A stretch of DNA of 46,415 nucleotides from positions 1 through 46,415 of the forward strand of contig NZ_WHOL01000002.1 of NCBI RefSeq assembly GCF_009745975.1, read 5' to 3'. Below, piece by piece: positions 16,865-25,186 of the stretch. This stretch comes from Actinokineospora pegani (GTDB lineage Bacteria; Actinomycetota; Actinomycetes; Mycobacteriales; Pseudonocardiaceae). Within the stretch, counting starts at the first letter, position 1. Each line of letters opens with the position of its first letter. Under the pieces are notes generated by a model. That model was not told the origin of the DNA and searched no databases. It saw only the letters and a program-made list of their open reading frames with translations. The position numbers and the translations under genes were made by a program.

Positions 16865-19629
16865 CAGGCACCCACCGCGGTGCGCTCGGCGCCCACGTGC
16901 TGCCAGCGCACGAGGGACGAGGTCAGCCGGGTGGCCGCCTCCTGGTCGTCGACCAGCCGGAGCGTGGCGCGCTGCCTGCGGGCGAGCACGCGGTCGAGTT
17001 TGGCGAGCACGGCGAGGTCCTGTTCGTCGAGGTCGGTGGTGGTCGGCAGCTCGCCGGGCGCGAGCTCGCGGAACAGCGCGGCCACCCTGGGCGGCGGCCC
17101 CTCGCGGTCGGGGTCCTCCTCCCCCTCGGCGGTGCGCACGGCCAAGGCCTTGAACCGCCCCGCGGCGCCGAACACCGCCTCCCGCACCGGGCTGCTGATC
17201 ACCAGCTCGGAGGTCCGCCGCGCGGTCGTCGGCCAGATCAGCACGTCGAGGTCCGCACCGGAGACGACGACGTCGAGGTCCATGCTGGCGCTGAGGAACC
17301 CCGGCTCGGTCAGCACCGCGCCGGGGGGCGCGCTGTGCTCGGCGGAGCCCAGCTTGCCCTGGCGCAGCACCGCTCGGCGGTGCACGGGCAGCCTGCGGAT
17401 CCCGGAGACCAGGCAGGGCAGCAGATCCGCGACCCCGGCCCCGTCCCCCGCCCGCACGGCTTGGTTCAGCTCGGCCCCGGCCATGGCCCCCCGCCCCAGG
17501 TAGAGGCACACCGCGACGTAATCGGCCTTGATCCCGGCGGAGTCCCCCTGCCGCAACGCCGGCCACGTCGCCAACGCGGCGTTGACCGTCGCCAGCGCCT
17601 CCCCGAACACCTCGCCCGTCGACGCCGTGAACCGAGCCTGCTCCGCCGCCGTGCTCACCCGGTCCGCCAGCGCCAACGGCTCCGCCTGAACAGGTTCGGG
17701 CGCCACACCACCAGGCGTCGCCGACGACGTGGTAACGACCGCGGGCCCACCCGACAGCGACTCGGCAGGCAGCCGGGCGGCGCCCGCCGCGGGGGCGGTG
17801 CTGGGCGGGGTGACCGGACTGAACCGGATGGTCGCCTCACCCCCGGCGGCAGGCTCCACGGCCGGGCGCTCGGCGATCGGGCCGGGGCCCGAGGCGAGGT
17901 CCGAACCAGCCGCCCGCGCCCGCGGTGGACGCTCAGCGCCGCCCGAACCGGAAACCGGCCCCAACTCCGTCTCCACGGGCGAATGCCCAGCGGCCACCGA
18001 CGCCAGGCGCGACCGCTCGACGGCGGACAGGCCAGACCCAACCGGCACAGGCGCCGCCGCAGCCGGCGATCGCCCACCAGGCACCGCGACCGGCACAACC
18101 TCAGCCGCGACCGGACCGGAAGCAGCAGACCCAACCGGCACAGGCGCCGCCCCCACCGGCAAACCCCCACCAGCCACCACGACCGGCACAACCTCAGCCC
18201 CAACCGGACCGGAACCAGCAGACCCAACCGGCACAACCGCCGAGCGAGCCGCGCTCTCCACGGGCGACCCGCCGGAAGCGCCCGAGGCAGGACGAACCAG
18301 CTCGAGGCTCGACGCCGAGGGCGGGCGCCCGGCGGGGCCAGGGGCCAATGGCCGAGGCTCAGCCGCGAACGGCTCGCGAACTGGTCGGGGCGGCGCGGAG
18401 TCCACGCCGGGCGTCGATTCCAGAGCGGGCCGCTCGGCCGCGAGCGGCAGCGGGGGGTGGGTTCGGGAGCGGGAGAGGGTGGCTTCGGCCTGGGGATCGA
18501 GGTCGCCGAGGACCTCCACCCGGACGGTGGCCCGCAGGCGGGGGTCCAGGGCGCCCAGGAGGGTGTCGGCGGCGGCGAGGGTGGGCAGGTCGACCGGTTC
18601 TCCCGGGTTTCCCAGGTACAGGTGCCACCTGGTGGGGTCGAAGGGGCGCGGGGTGGGCGCGGCGGTGGTGGTCGGCGGGTGCAGGACCAGGCCGGAGGGC
18701 ACGACCTCGGCGAGCAGGTTGTCGTTGTCCAGTGGGCGGTAGGCGCGGACCCCGTGGCGGGCCCAGCCCCGGGGGGCGGGGGCGATCTCGACGACCTGTT
18801 GGGCGCCGTTCACGTGCTGGCGCAACCGGGTCGGGAACGGGGGGAAGGCGGCGTCCGCGGGGGTCGTGGTGAACAGGACGTCCGTGCCCGCGTGGGTGGC
18901 CAGGGCGTGTTGCCAGCCGTGCGCGCAGATCTCCGCCACCGCCGGGACCACCAGGGCGCCGGGGCGCAGCCTGGCCAGCACCGGGGCGACCGACGCGGGG
19001 GTGGGGGCGGGGCCGCCGCCGATGAGGACCTGGGGGAAGCGGGGGTCGGCGGTGGTGGTGCGGGCGGCGCCGGGCAGGGGGGTGGTCGCGTCCGCTCGGA
19101 CGAGGATGCCCGCGGGCACCGGTTCCACGGCCAGGCCGCCCACGGAGACCGGGGTTGTGGGCAGCAGGGACTCCCAGGGCGCAGCGGGCCAGCGGGCGCA
19201 GGCGAAGGCCACCTCGTCGCCGACGCGCCACCAGCCGGTGCCCCCGGTGCCGTGGCCCGCGTAGAGCACGGCGCCCGGGCCGGTGACCACCGGACCGTCC
19301 GGCGCGAACAGGTCGACCGCGAACTCCCGGGCCAGCCACCGCGCCGCCGGGTCCCGGGCCAGGCCGGGCAGCCCGAGCCACAGCGCCCGCGCCCCGACGT
19401 CGGCGAGCACCGGGCGCAGCAGGGCGGGCAGCGAGCCGACCAGGGACCTGTCCCCCTGGGCCCGCTCGGACACCAGCACGAGCAGCTCACCGGTCACGGC
19501 GGGCACCCTGGCGGCCGGGTGGTGGCCGTGGGCGGCCTCGTTGCGGTGGCGGACCAGCACGTGCGCGCCGATCGGCTCGGCGACGAGCGCCTCGATCACG
19601 TCCTGGGCGAAAAGCCGGTGCATCATCAC
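16864..19629 (-). CDS. ESX-locus protein with degenerate ADP-ribosyltransferase-like C-terminal domain (921 aa)
   Basis: The start is GTG 19629, or the ATG codons directly after it (MMMHRLFAQDVIEALV). Residues 1-390 form an unassigned alpha/beta region shared with the 691-aa neighbour (compare VEPVPAGILVRAD here with VEPLPAGVWLRPD there). Residues about 400-690 are a disordered Pro/Ala/Val linker with 31-residue repeats. The C-terminal region (about 690-850) resembles the R-S-E ADP-ribosyltransferase fold: PVHRRAVLRQG at about 748 (Arg), GFLSAS at about 777 (the S-T-S position), and VREAVFGAAGRFKALAVR at about 814 (the E-x-E position, where the first Glu is Val). One catalytic-type Glu remains, so activity is uncertain. 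It is translationally coupled to mycP. A structural or regulatory role in secretion is inference. Confidence 0.6.
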   Translation of the reverse strand: MMMHRLFAQDVIEALVAEPIGAHVLVRHRNEAAHGHHPAARVPAVTGELLVLVSERAQGDRSLVGSLPALLRPVLADVGARALWLGLPGLARDPAARWLAREFAVDLFAPDGPVVTGPGAVLYAGHGTGGTGWWRVGDEVAFACARWPAAPWESLLPTTPVSVGGLAVEPVPAGILVRADATTPLPGAARTTTADPRFPQVLIGGGPAPTPASVAPVLARLRPGALVVPAVAEICAHGWQHALATHAGTDVLFTTTPADAAFPPFPTRLRQHVNGAQQVVEIAPAPRGWARHGVRAYRPLDNDNLLAEVVPSGLVLHPPTTTAAPTPRPFDPTRWHLYLGNPGEPVDLPTLAAADTLLGALDPRLRATVRVEVLGDLDPQAEATLSRSRTHPPLPLAAERPALESTPGVDSAPPRPVREPFAAEPRPLAPGPAGRPPSASSLELVRPASGASGGSPVESAARSAVVPVGSAGSGPVGAEVVPVVVAGGGLPVGAAPVPVGSAASGPVAAEVVPVAVPGGRSPAAAAPVPVGSGLSAVERSRLASVAAGHSPVETELGPVSGSGGAERPPRARAAGSDLASGPGPIAERPAVEPAAGGEATIRFSPVTPPSTAPAAGAARLPAESLSGGPAVVTTSSATPGGVAPEPVQAEPLALADRVSTAAEQARFTASTGEVFGEALATVNAALATWPALRQGDSAGIKADYVAVCLYLGRGAMAGAELNQAVRAGDGAGVADLLPCLVSGIRRLPVHRRAVLRQGKLGSAEHSAPPGAVLTEPGFLSASMDLDVVVSGADLDVLIWPTTARRTSELVISSPVREAVFGAAGRFKALAVRTAEGEEDPDREGPPPRVAALFRELAPGELPTTTDLDEQDLAVLAKLDRVLARRQRATLRLVDDQEAATRLTSSLVRWQHVGAERTAVGA
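18038..18244 (-). repeat. 93-bp tandem repeat in the linker of the 921-aa protein
   Basis: A CCAACCGGCACA motif recurs at 18038, 18131 and 18224, a constant 93-nt period equal to 31 codons, with high identity between units. The repeat codes for units such as PVPVGSAxSGPVxAEVVPV. The high DNA identity suggests recent slippage or unequal crossing-over. Confidence 0.7.
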
Positions 19630-19662
19630 TCCCGCTGCGTTGGGTTCCTGCGCGGCACCGGC

Positions 19663-22074
19663 CTACTGGGGCACGGGCTGGGCGGCGATCTCCAGGTCGT
19701 CGACCGTGAGCAGGGTCAGGTCGGCGGCGTCGACGGTGGCGTTGGCGGCCAGCCGGGACGCCTGCCGGTCGGTCATCCGCTCGAAGACGCGCCTGGCCGT
19801 GCGGCCGTTGCCGAAGGTGCCGTCCTTCGGGATCTCCTCGAAGTGGCGCAGCAGCGCGTCGGCGGCCGCCTCGTCGAGGCGGTAGTCGTGCCGGGCGCAC
19901 TGGGACTCGACGATGGTCACCAGCTCCTCGGCGGTGTAGTTGGCGAAGTCGATGGTGCGGCTGAACCGCGACTCCATGCCGGGGTTGGCCGCGAGGAAGC
20001 CCGCCATCTCCTTGGAGTAGCCCGCGGCGATGACCACCACCTCGTCGCGGCGGTCCTCCATCAGCTTGACCAGGGTGTCGATGGCCTCGCGGCCGAAGTC
20101 CGGGCCGGTGCCGCCGCCGCCCTGGCTGAGCGTGTAGGCCTCGTCGATGAACAGCACGCCGCCCAGGGCGCTGGTGAACGCCTCGGTGGTCTTGATCGCG
20201 GTGCCGCCGATGATCTGCGCGACCAGGTCGGCGCGGGCCACCTCGACCAGGTGCCCCTTGGCGAGCACGCCGAGCTGGGCGAGGATCTGGCCGTAGAGGC
20301 GGGCGACGGTGGTCTTGCCGGTGCCCGGGGCGCCCGCGAACACCAGGTGCCTGGCCATCGGCGGGGCGGACAGGCCCGCGTCCCTGCGGCGCTTGGCCAT
20401 CTTGTTCAGGTTGACCAGCGAGGTGACGTCGCCCTTGACCCCGGCGAGGCCGACCAGGCCCTGCAGCTCCAGCAACGGGTCCGACCCGGCGGCGACGCGC
20501 TCCCTGGGCTCCTCGGGGGCGGCCGGGCCCGCGTCGGCGGTGGCCGCGGTGCCGAAGGCGTCGGCGACCCGGTTGCCGCTGGTGATCAGGTCGATGACCT
20601 CGATGGCCGAGCCGGGCCGGGTCTGGCGGACGCCGCTGCCCGCGTTGTCGCGCACGGTGCAGCCCGACACCCGCACCGACTCCCCGGTGTCGATCCGGAT
20701 GCCGTCGGCTGAGCCGGAGGAGAACTCCGAGCCCGTCACCGACCCCGAGGACCCCTCGGCGAACAGCAGACCCGGGCCCGTGCTGCCGTGCACGCGGCAC
20801 CGCAGCACGGACACGTCCGCCCCGGCGCCCGCGTGCAGGCCCTCGGCCCCCGCGGCCTCGACCGCGGAGTCGACCAGCGTCAGCGCCGCCTCGACCACGC
20901 GGACCCCGGCCGCGGCGGTGTTGCGCACGCCCAGCCCGCTGACCGAGGGCCGCGCGCCGCCGGACACCACGAGCCCGCCCGCGCGGCCGCCGTCGACCTC
21001 GACGTTCTCCAGGGTGCCCCGGGCCGAGCCCGCCACCTCGATGGCGTCGCCGTCGCAGCCGATGACGCGCAGGCGGCGCAGCAGCGGGTCGGCGCCGTCG
21101 TCGAGCAGGACGCCGGTGCCGCAGCCGGAGACGGTGGTCCGGTCGAACTCGGTGACGCTGCGGCCGCCGACCGCGAGGCCGACGCCGTCGACGTCGGCCA
21201 CCGCGCAGTCGGACACGGTGCCGCCCGCCCGGCCGCCGAAGAACACACCGCGACCGCGCGCGCCGCGCACGGACAGACCGCGCAGCACCGGCGCGCAGCC
21301 CTCGGCGACGAACACGCCCTCGCCGCCCGAGCGCTCCACCGAGCAGTCCTCCAGGACGACCTGGTCGCTGCTGGCCAGGTAGAAGCCGATGGCCCCGACG
21401 TCGGACACCGCGAGCCGCGACGCGGTCAGCGCCGCCTGCTGCTCGATGGCGATGGCGGGCTTGCCCGTGCGGGACACCGCGGTGTCCTCGACGGTGAGCC
21501 TGCCGCGGCCGTTGAGGCAGATGCCGTTGCCCCCGGCGCCGTCCAGCGAGCACGCGCGCATCAGCAGGGCGCCGTCGTCGGCGACGACCACCGCGGAGGT
21601 GCCCAGTTCGACGAAGCGGCAGTTGTCCAGCACCCCCCCGCGCGGCGAGGTGACCACGACCCCCGCCCCGACCTCGTTGCGGACCTCGCAGTCGCGCATC
21701 ACCACGCTGCCGTCGTCACGGGCGAACACGGTGGTCCAGCTCGACGCCGTCAGCGAGCACTCGGTCAGGCCGAGCTGCCCGGCGCCCACGAGCACGGCGG
21801 GGCTGTCGGCGTCGGCGGCCACCACGACCAGCCCGGACAGGGCGGCGGAGTCGGCGGTCAGCGCCACGGCCACACCGGAGGCGGCCACCAGGCGCACCGT
21901 GCCGGGGCCGTCCTCGGCGGTGATGGTGACGGGGCGGGTGATGACCAGGTTCTCGCTGTAGCGGCCGGGGCCGACGAGGATGACCGCGCCATCGGGCGCG
22001 CCCGCCACGGCGTCGCCGATGCTGCGGTGCCCGCGGCCAGGGGTCTGGGAGACCTGCACGACGTTGCGGCTCAC
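19663..22074 (-). CDS. Right-handed beta-helix / AAA+ (EccA/CbbX-type) fusion protein (803 aa)
   Basis: It starts at GTG 22074 ([20 protein letters not shown]) behind GAGGAGAGG. Residues about 10-510 are parallel beta-helix repeats of 22-25 residues, with ladders such as [20 protein letters not shown] and recurring CEVRN, CSLDG and CAVAD turns. This fold is common in carbohydrate-active and surface proteins. Residues about 535-800 form a CbxX/CfqX AAA+ module: [11 protein letters not shown], Walker [10 protein letters not shown] at about 579, Walker [10 protein letters not shown] at about 638, and the arginine-finger region [10 protein letters not shown] at about 704. EccA has an N-terminal TPR domain instead, so the beta-helix replaces the usual adaptor. 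It has its own ECF-type promoter and precedes the 921-aa gene by 34 bp. Confidence 0.85.
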   Translation of the reverse strand: MSRNVVQVSQTPGRGHRSIGDAVAGAPDGAVILVGPGRYSENLVITRPVTITAEDGPGTVRLVAASGVAVALTADSAALSGLVVVAADADSPAVLVGAGQLGLTECSLTASSWTTVFARDDGSVVMRDCEVRNEVGAGVVVTSPRGGVLDNCRFVELGTSAVVVADDGALLMRACSLDGAGGNGICLNGRGRLTVEDTAVSRTGKPAIAIEQQAALTASRLAVSDVGAIGFYLASSDQVVLEDCSVERSGGEGVFVAEGCAPVLRGLSVRGARGRGVFFGGRAGGTVSDCAVADVDGVGLAVGGRSVTEFDRTTVSGCGTGVLLDDGADPLLRRLRVIGCDGDAIEVAGSARGTLENVEVDGGRAGGLVVSGGARPSVSGLGVRNTAAAGVRVVEAALTLVDSAVEAAGAEGLHAGAGADVSVLRCRVHGSTGPGLLFAEGSSGSVTGSEFSSGSADGIRIDTGESVRVSGCTVRDNAGSGVRQTRPGSAIEVIDLITSGNRVADAFGTAATADAGPAAPEEPRERVAAGSDPLLELQGLVGLAGVKGDVTSLVNLNKMAKRRRDAGLSAPPMARHLVFAGAPGTGKTTVARLYGQILAQLGVLAKGHLVEVARADLVAQIIGGTAIKTTEAFTSALGGVLFIDEAYTLSQGGGGTGPDFGREAIDTLVKLMEDRRDEVVVIAAGYSKEMAGFLAANPGMESRFSRTIDFANYTAEELVTIVESQCARHDYRLDEAAADALLRHFEEIPKDGTFGNGRTARRVFERMTDRQASRLAANATVDAADLTLLTVDDLEIAAQPVPQ

Positions 22075-22137
22075 GGTCGGTTCCTCTCCTCATTCGGTCC
22101 ACTGTCAGCCGTCCCGTCACCGGGCAGGCAACACCTG

Positions 22138-22166
22138 CACGCGCCGCCGCGCGGGTTTGGTTCACC
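22138..22166 (-). promoter_or_regulatory. ECF-type promoter P3 of the beta-helix/AAA gene
   Basis: On the minus strand GGTGAACC lies at 22166-22159 and CGTG at 22141-22138, 17 nt apart. The -10 end is 63 nt before the GTG at 22074. The -35 element contains the stop codon of the upstream SseB-like gene. Confidence 0.75.
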
Positions 22167-22707
22167 CGGCCGGGGCCACCGCCGCGATCGACCGGACGAC
22201 CTCGGCCGGGACGCGCATGGCGGCGGGTCCACCGAGGTTGAGCACCACGTCGATCCCCCGCTCGGGCAGCGCCTCGGCGAGCCACCGCACGTCGACCCGG
22301 AGCCAGCCCGCGGCGTCCACCGGCGCGCGGTGGCCCGCCGCGGTGGTCACCAGGACCGAGGGCACGCCGTCGGGCGCCGCGCCGACGAGCACGTCCCCCT
22401 CCTCGTCCACCGCGACCCCCAGCACGGCGTCGCGCAGCAGCACGGGCAGCTCGTCGGCGGACTCGCCGCGGGCCGCCGCGCGCAGCACCGCGTCGACCGG
22501 GTCCAGCGGCGAGTCGGGCGAGGACGGCGTGTAGACGGGGTTGGGCTGGAACCCGCCGCGCACCCCGTCGGTGACCGGCCAGGCGCCGAGCACGGCGGAC
22601 ACCGGCGGGTCGGGCTCGGCGTCGGTGGACTCCCAGGCGATGTCGATGAGCAGGAGCAGGCCGTCCGTCTCCGGCTCGGGTGCGCTCGTCACGGGACTTC
22701 CTCTCAT
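22162..22707 (-). CDS. SseB-like type VII secretion-associated protein (181 aa)
   Basis: It is compact and acidic. The C-terminal half matches the SseB N-terminal-domain pattern seen in actinobacterial ESX loci: DEEGDVLVGAAPDGVPSVLV, a middle WLRVDVRWLAEALPERG, and the closing VVLNLGGPAAMRVPAEVV. SseB was named for a type III secretion chaperone, and the actinobacterial versions are of unknown function. Two starts are possible: ATG 22707, which overlaps the upstream stop as ATGA, or GTG 22692 (VTSAPEPETDG), which has AGAGGAAG just before it. Both fit coupling to the 691-aa gene. No membrane segment is present. I infer a cytosolic chaperone or regulator. Confidence 0.65.
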   Translation of the reverse strand: MRGSPVTSAPEPETDGLLLLIDIAWESTDAEPDPPVSAVLGAWPVTDGVRGGFQPNPVYTPSSPDSPLDPVDAVLRAAARGESADELPVLLRDAVLGVAVDEEGDVLVGAAPDGVPSVLVTTAAGHRAPVDAAGWLRVDVRWLAEALPERGIDVVLNLGGPAAMRVPAEVVRSIAAVAPAG

Positions 22708-24779
22708 GGCAGCAGGCGGAATTGGTGCGCGACGGCGGCGGGAACGCGCTCGCGCGGCTCATCACGCGCCCAGCGCTCGACCGCGCGTTCCAACGACGTG
22801 CGGGCGAAGCGGTCCAGCGACGCCTTGTTCGGGTCGGCGGCGCCGTCGGCGTCGACCTCCAGCGGGGAGAGCTCGCGCAGCACGACGCGGCCGCGCCCGT
22901 CCCCTGTGGGCTCGCTGAGGTCGAGGACCTTGAAGTGGGTCCCGGGGAGGAACAGGACCCGGTCGGCCACCGCGCCGTCCGCGGGTTCCAGCGCAGCCGA
23001 ACGGCGGCCGGTCATCGACCACACCAGGAGGTCGACCTCACCCCGCTGCGTGGCGCAGGGGGCGGCCAACAGGTGCAGGAGAGTCGGCTTGGACAGCACG
23101 TCCCGCTCGCGGAAGAGGTCCCACTGCGCGGGCGTCGGGGAGAAGGTGGTGAGGGTGCCGCCCCGGTGGACGGGCAGGCGCGCGGCGGCGGAGGCCGCGC
23201 GGCGGTCGAGCTCGGCGTCGCCGGGGAGGCCCTGGAGGTGGAGCTGGAGGGCGATGGCGTCGGTGAGCGAGTCCTCTGGCGCGGCGGGGTCGGTGAGCTT
23301 GGGGTGCCCGGCCAGGACGGAGGCCACGGGCTCGCTGGCGGCGGCGAACTCGGCGGGCCAGGTGGCGCGCACGTGCTCTTGGTCGCTCTGCCTGCTCGGC
23401 TCGGTGTCGTCGGCCGACTCCCACACCTCGTCGGCGGCGGGGTCCAGCTCCGGTTCCGGGAGGGGGATGGTGGTGAACGCGCCACGGAGGGCCTGGGAGA
23501 TGAGGGAATCGTTGCTGTCCAGGGGCGCGGGGGTGGTGTGGATGAGCTGCGCGAGCCACGGCAGGGATACCTCGGCCGCCGGGGGCCGGGGTGCGGTCCG
23601 GGGCGGCGCAGGCAGGTGGGTCGGGGCGGGGACCACGCGGTTGACCAGGCGGACCTGGACGTCGAGGCGGGTGGCGAGGGCGTGGGCCAGGTCGCGCATC
23701 CGCTCGCCCGGGTCGTGGAAGAGGTGGTGGGTGGCCGGGTTGGCGGGGGCGGCGCGGACCGTGGGGGCGTGCGCGGGCTCCTTCGGCGAGCGGACCCAGA
23801 GCCCCGCGCGGACGACCTCCACGACGGCGTCCAGCTCCCAGCCGTAGACGCCGGGGGCGACCTCCTCGAGCCCGGCCGCCGGCGGGCGGTGTCCGCGGAG
23901 GCGGGGGGCCGCCGGGGCGGCGCCGGGCTCGTGCGGGCGGTGGGAGTAGAGCTGCGCGAAGGTGTTCCAGCCGAGCGAGCCGTTCGACTGGACGGTGTGG
24001 ACACCCGCGCTCGTGGGCAGGCCGTTGTAGCAGGCGACCTCCTCGCCGAGCACGTCGGCGAGCGCCTGGCCCAGGTCGTGCCCGGGCAGCCGCACGCGGC
24101 CGTAGCGGGCGAAGCGGGCCCGGGCGCGGTCGGCGGGGGCCAGGGTGGACCAGAAGCGCGCGACGGTGTCCAGGGTGAGCGGGGGCAGGTGCTGGCCGCC
24201 GAGGACCAGGGTCAGCGTGCCGGGCAGGTCCGGCACCGCCGCCAACTCAGCCCGGTTGACCGCCATCCACCGCGGCTCGCCGTCGGGCCGCAGCCACACC
24301 CCGGCAGGCAGCGGCTCGACCGTCTCAGGCTCCCCCGGGGCCCGCCCACCCGCGACGACCCACGCGAACCCAGCCGACCGGGGAAACCCCACCCACCCAC
24401 CCTCGCGACTCGCACCCAGGAGCAGCACCGCACGCGCCCCCCGCGGCAACGGCTCCACCGCCACCTCCACCGACCGGTCGAACCGGGTGGCCAGGTCGGC
24501 CGGGGGCTCCACGGTGGTCCCGGTGATCACCAGCCGGATGCCGCGCGGTCCCCGCGGGAGCGCGGCGGCGAGCGCGCCCCAGGCGGCCGCGGTCGGGTCG
24601 CCGGGCAGATCGGCGACCACCAACTCCCGCTGGGTGTCGGCGGGCAGACAGGGGGCCAGCGCCCGCGCGGTCTCACCCATGCCCCCGGGGCCGTGCAGCA
24701 CCAGCGCGTGCCCGACCGGGGTCGCGGCGAAGTCGACGTGCCCCTGGTGCCGGGTGCGGAGTCTGGCCAGCAGCGACAT
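22704..24779 (-). CDS. ESX-locus protein, paralogue of the 921-aa protein, with degenerate ADP-ribosyltransferase-like C-terminus (691 aa)
   Basis: It starts at ATG 24779 (MSLLARLRTRHQGHVDFAAT) behind GGAAGGGA. The N-terminal region begins with VGHALVLHGPGGMGETARAL, which looks like a broken P-loop without the usual Lys-Ser/Thr. It shares phrases with the 921-aa protein (VEPLPAGVWLRPD, TLTLVLGGQH). The C-terminal region keeps ART-fold signatures: PVHRGGTLTTF at about 536 and DRVLFLPGTHFKVLDL at about 602. At the catalytic E-x-E position there is A-D-R, and the S-T-S strand is unrecognisable. It is therefore probably inactive as a transferase. It is coupled (ATGA) to the SseB-like gene and driven by its own ECF-type promoter. 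It may be a scaffold or sensor of the secretion module. Confidence 0.55.
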   Translation of the reverse strand: MSLLARLRTRHQGHVDFAATPVGHALVLHGPGGMGETARALAPCLPADTQRELVVADLPGDPTAAAWGALAAALPRGPRGIRLVITGTTVEPPADLATRFDRSVEVAVEPLPRGARAVLLLGASREGGWVGFPRSAGFAWVVAGGRAPGEPETVEPLPAGVWLRPDGEPRWMAVNRAELAAVPDLPGTLTLVLGGQHLPPLTLDTVARFWSTLAPADRARARFARYGRVRLPGHDLGQALADVLGEEVACYNGLPTSAGVHTVQSNGSLGWNTFAQLYSHRPHEPGAAPAAPRLRGHRPPAAGLEEVAPGVYGWELDAVVEVVRAGLWVRSPKEPAHAPTVRAAPANPATHHLFHDPGERMRDLAHALATRLDVQVRLVNRVVPAPTHLPAPPRTAPRPPAAEVSLPWLAQLIHTTPAPLDSNDSLISQALRGAFTTIPLPEPELDPAADEVWESADDTEPSRQSDQEHVRATWPAEFAAASEPVASVLAGHPKLTDPAAPEDSLTDAIALQLHLQGLPGDAELDRRAASAAARLPVHRGGTLTTFSPTPAQWDLFRERDVLSKPTLLHLLAAPCATQRGEVDLLVWSMTGRRSAALEPADGAVADRVLFLPGTHFKVLDLSEPTGDGRGRVVLRELSPLEVDADGAADPNKASLDRFARTSLERAVERWARDEPRERVPAAVAHQFRLLP

Positions 24780-25182
24780 CGAATCCCTTCCGATCGGACC
24801 CCGGCGGGCGGGGTGGCTCTACCTCCTCCACGGGCGGGGTCTTCCTGGGGGTTCACCGTTCGGCGCACCAAGCCCGACTGGGCGGCCTCCGTGGCCACGG
24901 CCGTCAGCGGCGCCATCCGCGAAGCGGTTCCATGGGCCTTCCGGAAGGTCCGCAAGGACCGGAGGGGCAGGCCGGTTCTCCGCGCCGAGACCGCACGACC
25001 TCGAACAGGCCGGCGGCTGTGGCCCCCCATCCCCTGTCTAGGCCGTGTTTCGGAAGTTCGTTCGATGAGAGTCGTGATCGGTGGGGCTCGGTGGCGGTGC
25101 GGGGTGGAGGTGCCGGTACCGGTGTTCCGTCAGGGGCCGCATCCGGCGCGGCTATCGCGGACAGCGGCCTTCGAAACACGGC
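24780..25182. other. 403-bp noncoding region upstream of the pseudo-ART/SseB operon
   Basis: It contains promoter P4 (24829-24857), a 12-bp palindrome CCTTCCGGAAGG (24937-24948), and a small inverted-repeat element (25038-25186). No gene is supportable. Confidence 0.6.
24829..24857 (-). promoter_or_regulatory. ECF-type promoter P4 of the 691-aa gene
   Basis: On the minus strand GGTGAACC lies at 24857-24850 and CGTG at 24832-24829, 17 nt apart. The -10 end is 49 nt before the ATG at 24779. Confidence 0.76.
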
Positions 25183-25186
25183 CTAG
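25038..25186. mobile_element. 149-bp MITE-like element or insertion sequence remnant
   Basis: The ends are perfect 15-nt inverted repeats: CTAGGCCGTGTTTCG at 25038-25052 and its complement at 25172-25186. CTAG at both outer ends could be a target duplication or part of the repeat. The inside has no transposase. The right-end CTAG supplies the TAG stop codon of the gene at 25183-27348, so insertion touched that gene's 3' end. Confidence 0.6.

Noticed and set aside
24858-25037. Short open frames upstream of the MITE-like element
   Set aside because: No ribosome sites, no recognisable protein pattern, and they overlap the promoter and the inverted repeat.
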